DNA of 64,000 nucleotides from Bacillota bacterium (lineage in GTDB: Bacteria > Bacillota > Clostridia > Lachnospirales > Lachnospiraceae), in NCBI GenBank assembly GCA_023423335.1, contig JAFAFU010000065.1, positions 62,001-126,000 of the forward strand, written 5' to 3'. The notes beneath the pieces were generated by a model. It did no database searches, was not told the DNA's origin, and saw only the letters and a program-made list of their open reading frames with translations. This document shows, in pieces, positions 63,895 to 64,000 of the stretch (position 1 is the stretch's first letter; each line of letters starts with the position of its first letter). The position numbers and the translations under genes were made by a program.

Positions 63895-64000
63895 CTATTC
63901 TCCCCAGTATTTTTGATCCATGCTCCGGTAGCAGATCGCCTCACTGATATGCCTGGTTCCTATCTGCTCACTCTGATCCAGATCAGCAATTGTCCGGGCA
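63895..64000 (-). CDS. ComM/YifB-type Mg-chelatase-like ATPase, C-terminal fragment
   Basis: Only the last 34 residues are inside the window: ARTIADLDQSEQIGTRHISE and then AICYRSMDQKYWGE. This is the typical C-terminus of ComM/YifB AAA+ proteins, which extend branch migration during natural transformation. dprA directly downstream fits. The remainder lies beyond position 64000. Confidence 0.85.
   Translation of the reverse strand, partial: ARTIADLDQSEQIGTRHISEAICYRSMDQKYWGE

Overview
The window looks like chromosomal DNA of a motile, low-GC, anaerobic Firmicute, most likely a Lachnospiraceae/Clostridium cluster XIVa relative. This is inferred from codY next to a fla/che superoperon that runs into rpsB-tsf, from FliY/CheC/CheD instead of CheZ, and from the clostridial-type ETF genes. 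No rRNA, tRNA, CRISPR array or transposase gene was seen. Every confidently called gene is on the minus strand, so transcription runs from position 64000 towards 1.

Right end (59-64 kb): the 3' end of a ComM/YifB-type ATPase gene, dprA, topA and codY, ending in a strong terminator. The spacers here carry dispersed repeats, two palindromes before topA, and an 18-bp-arm hairpin at the predicted codY transcription start.

Centre (23.3-58.9 kb): one long flagellar and chemotaxis operon. In transcription order it is flgB-flgC-fliE-fliF-fliG-fliH-fliI-fliJ-ylxF-fliK-flgD-(hook operon protein)-flgE-flbD-motA-motB-fliL-fliM-fliY-cheY-fliO-fliP-fliQ-fliR-flhB-flhA-flhF-flhG-(PilZ protein)-cheB-cheA-cheW-cheC-cheD-(membrane protein)-sigD-(FapA-like)-(small protein)-(SwrB-like)-(MltG-like domain protein). 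It builds the basal body, export gate, switch, stator and hook, and carries the core chemosensory proteins and the late flagellar sigma factor. rpsB and tsf follow from their own strong promoter. A sigma28-type promoter lies inside the operon before fliI, and three Shine-Dalgarno hairpins precede flhA.

Left end (1-20.6 kb): an AT-richer accessory island next to tsf, where pyrH would normally be expected. It starts with an unrecognised 537-residue protein on its own promoter and terminator. A probable biosynthetic operon follows: acyl-CoA dehydrogenase, EtfB, EtfA, 3-hydroxyacyl-CoA dehydrogenase, stand-alone ACP, stand-alone acyltransferase, type II thioesterase, a 2993-residue PKS (KS-KR-ACP-KS-KR-ACP-condensation), and two ABC exporter half-transporters. 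The PKS has no internal AT, so the discrete AT must load it. The ACP/acyl-CoA dehydrogenase/3-hydroxyacyl-CoA dehydrogenase trio resembles FkbJ/FkbI/FkbK (hydroxy-, methoxy- or aminomalonyl-ACP extender pathways), but here it has its own ETF pair in the clostridial butyrate-operon order. This is the most likely undescribed system in the window. The operon runs off the left edge, so partner genes may be missing.
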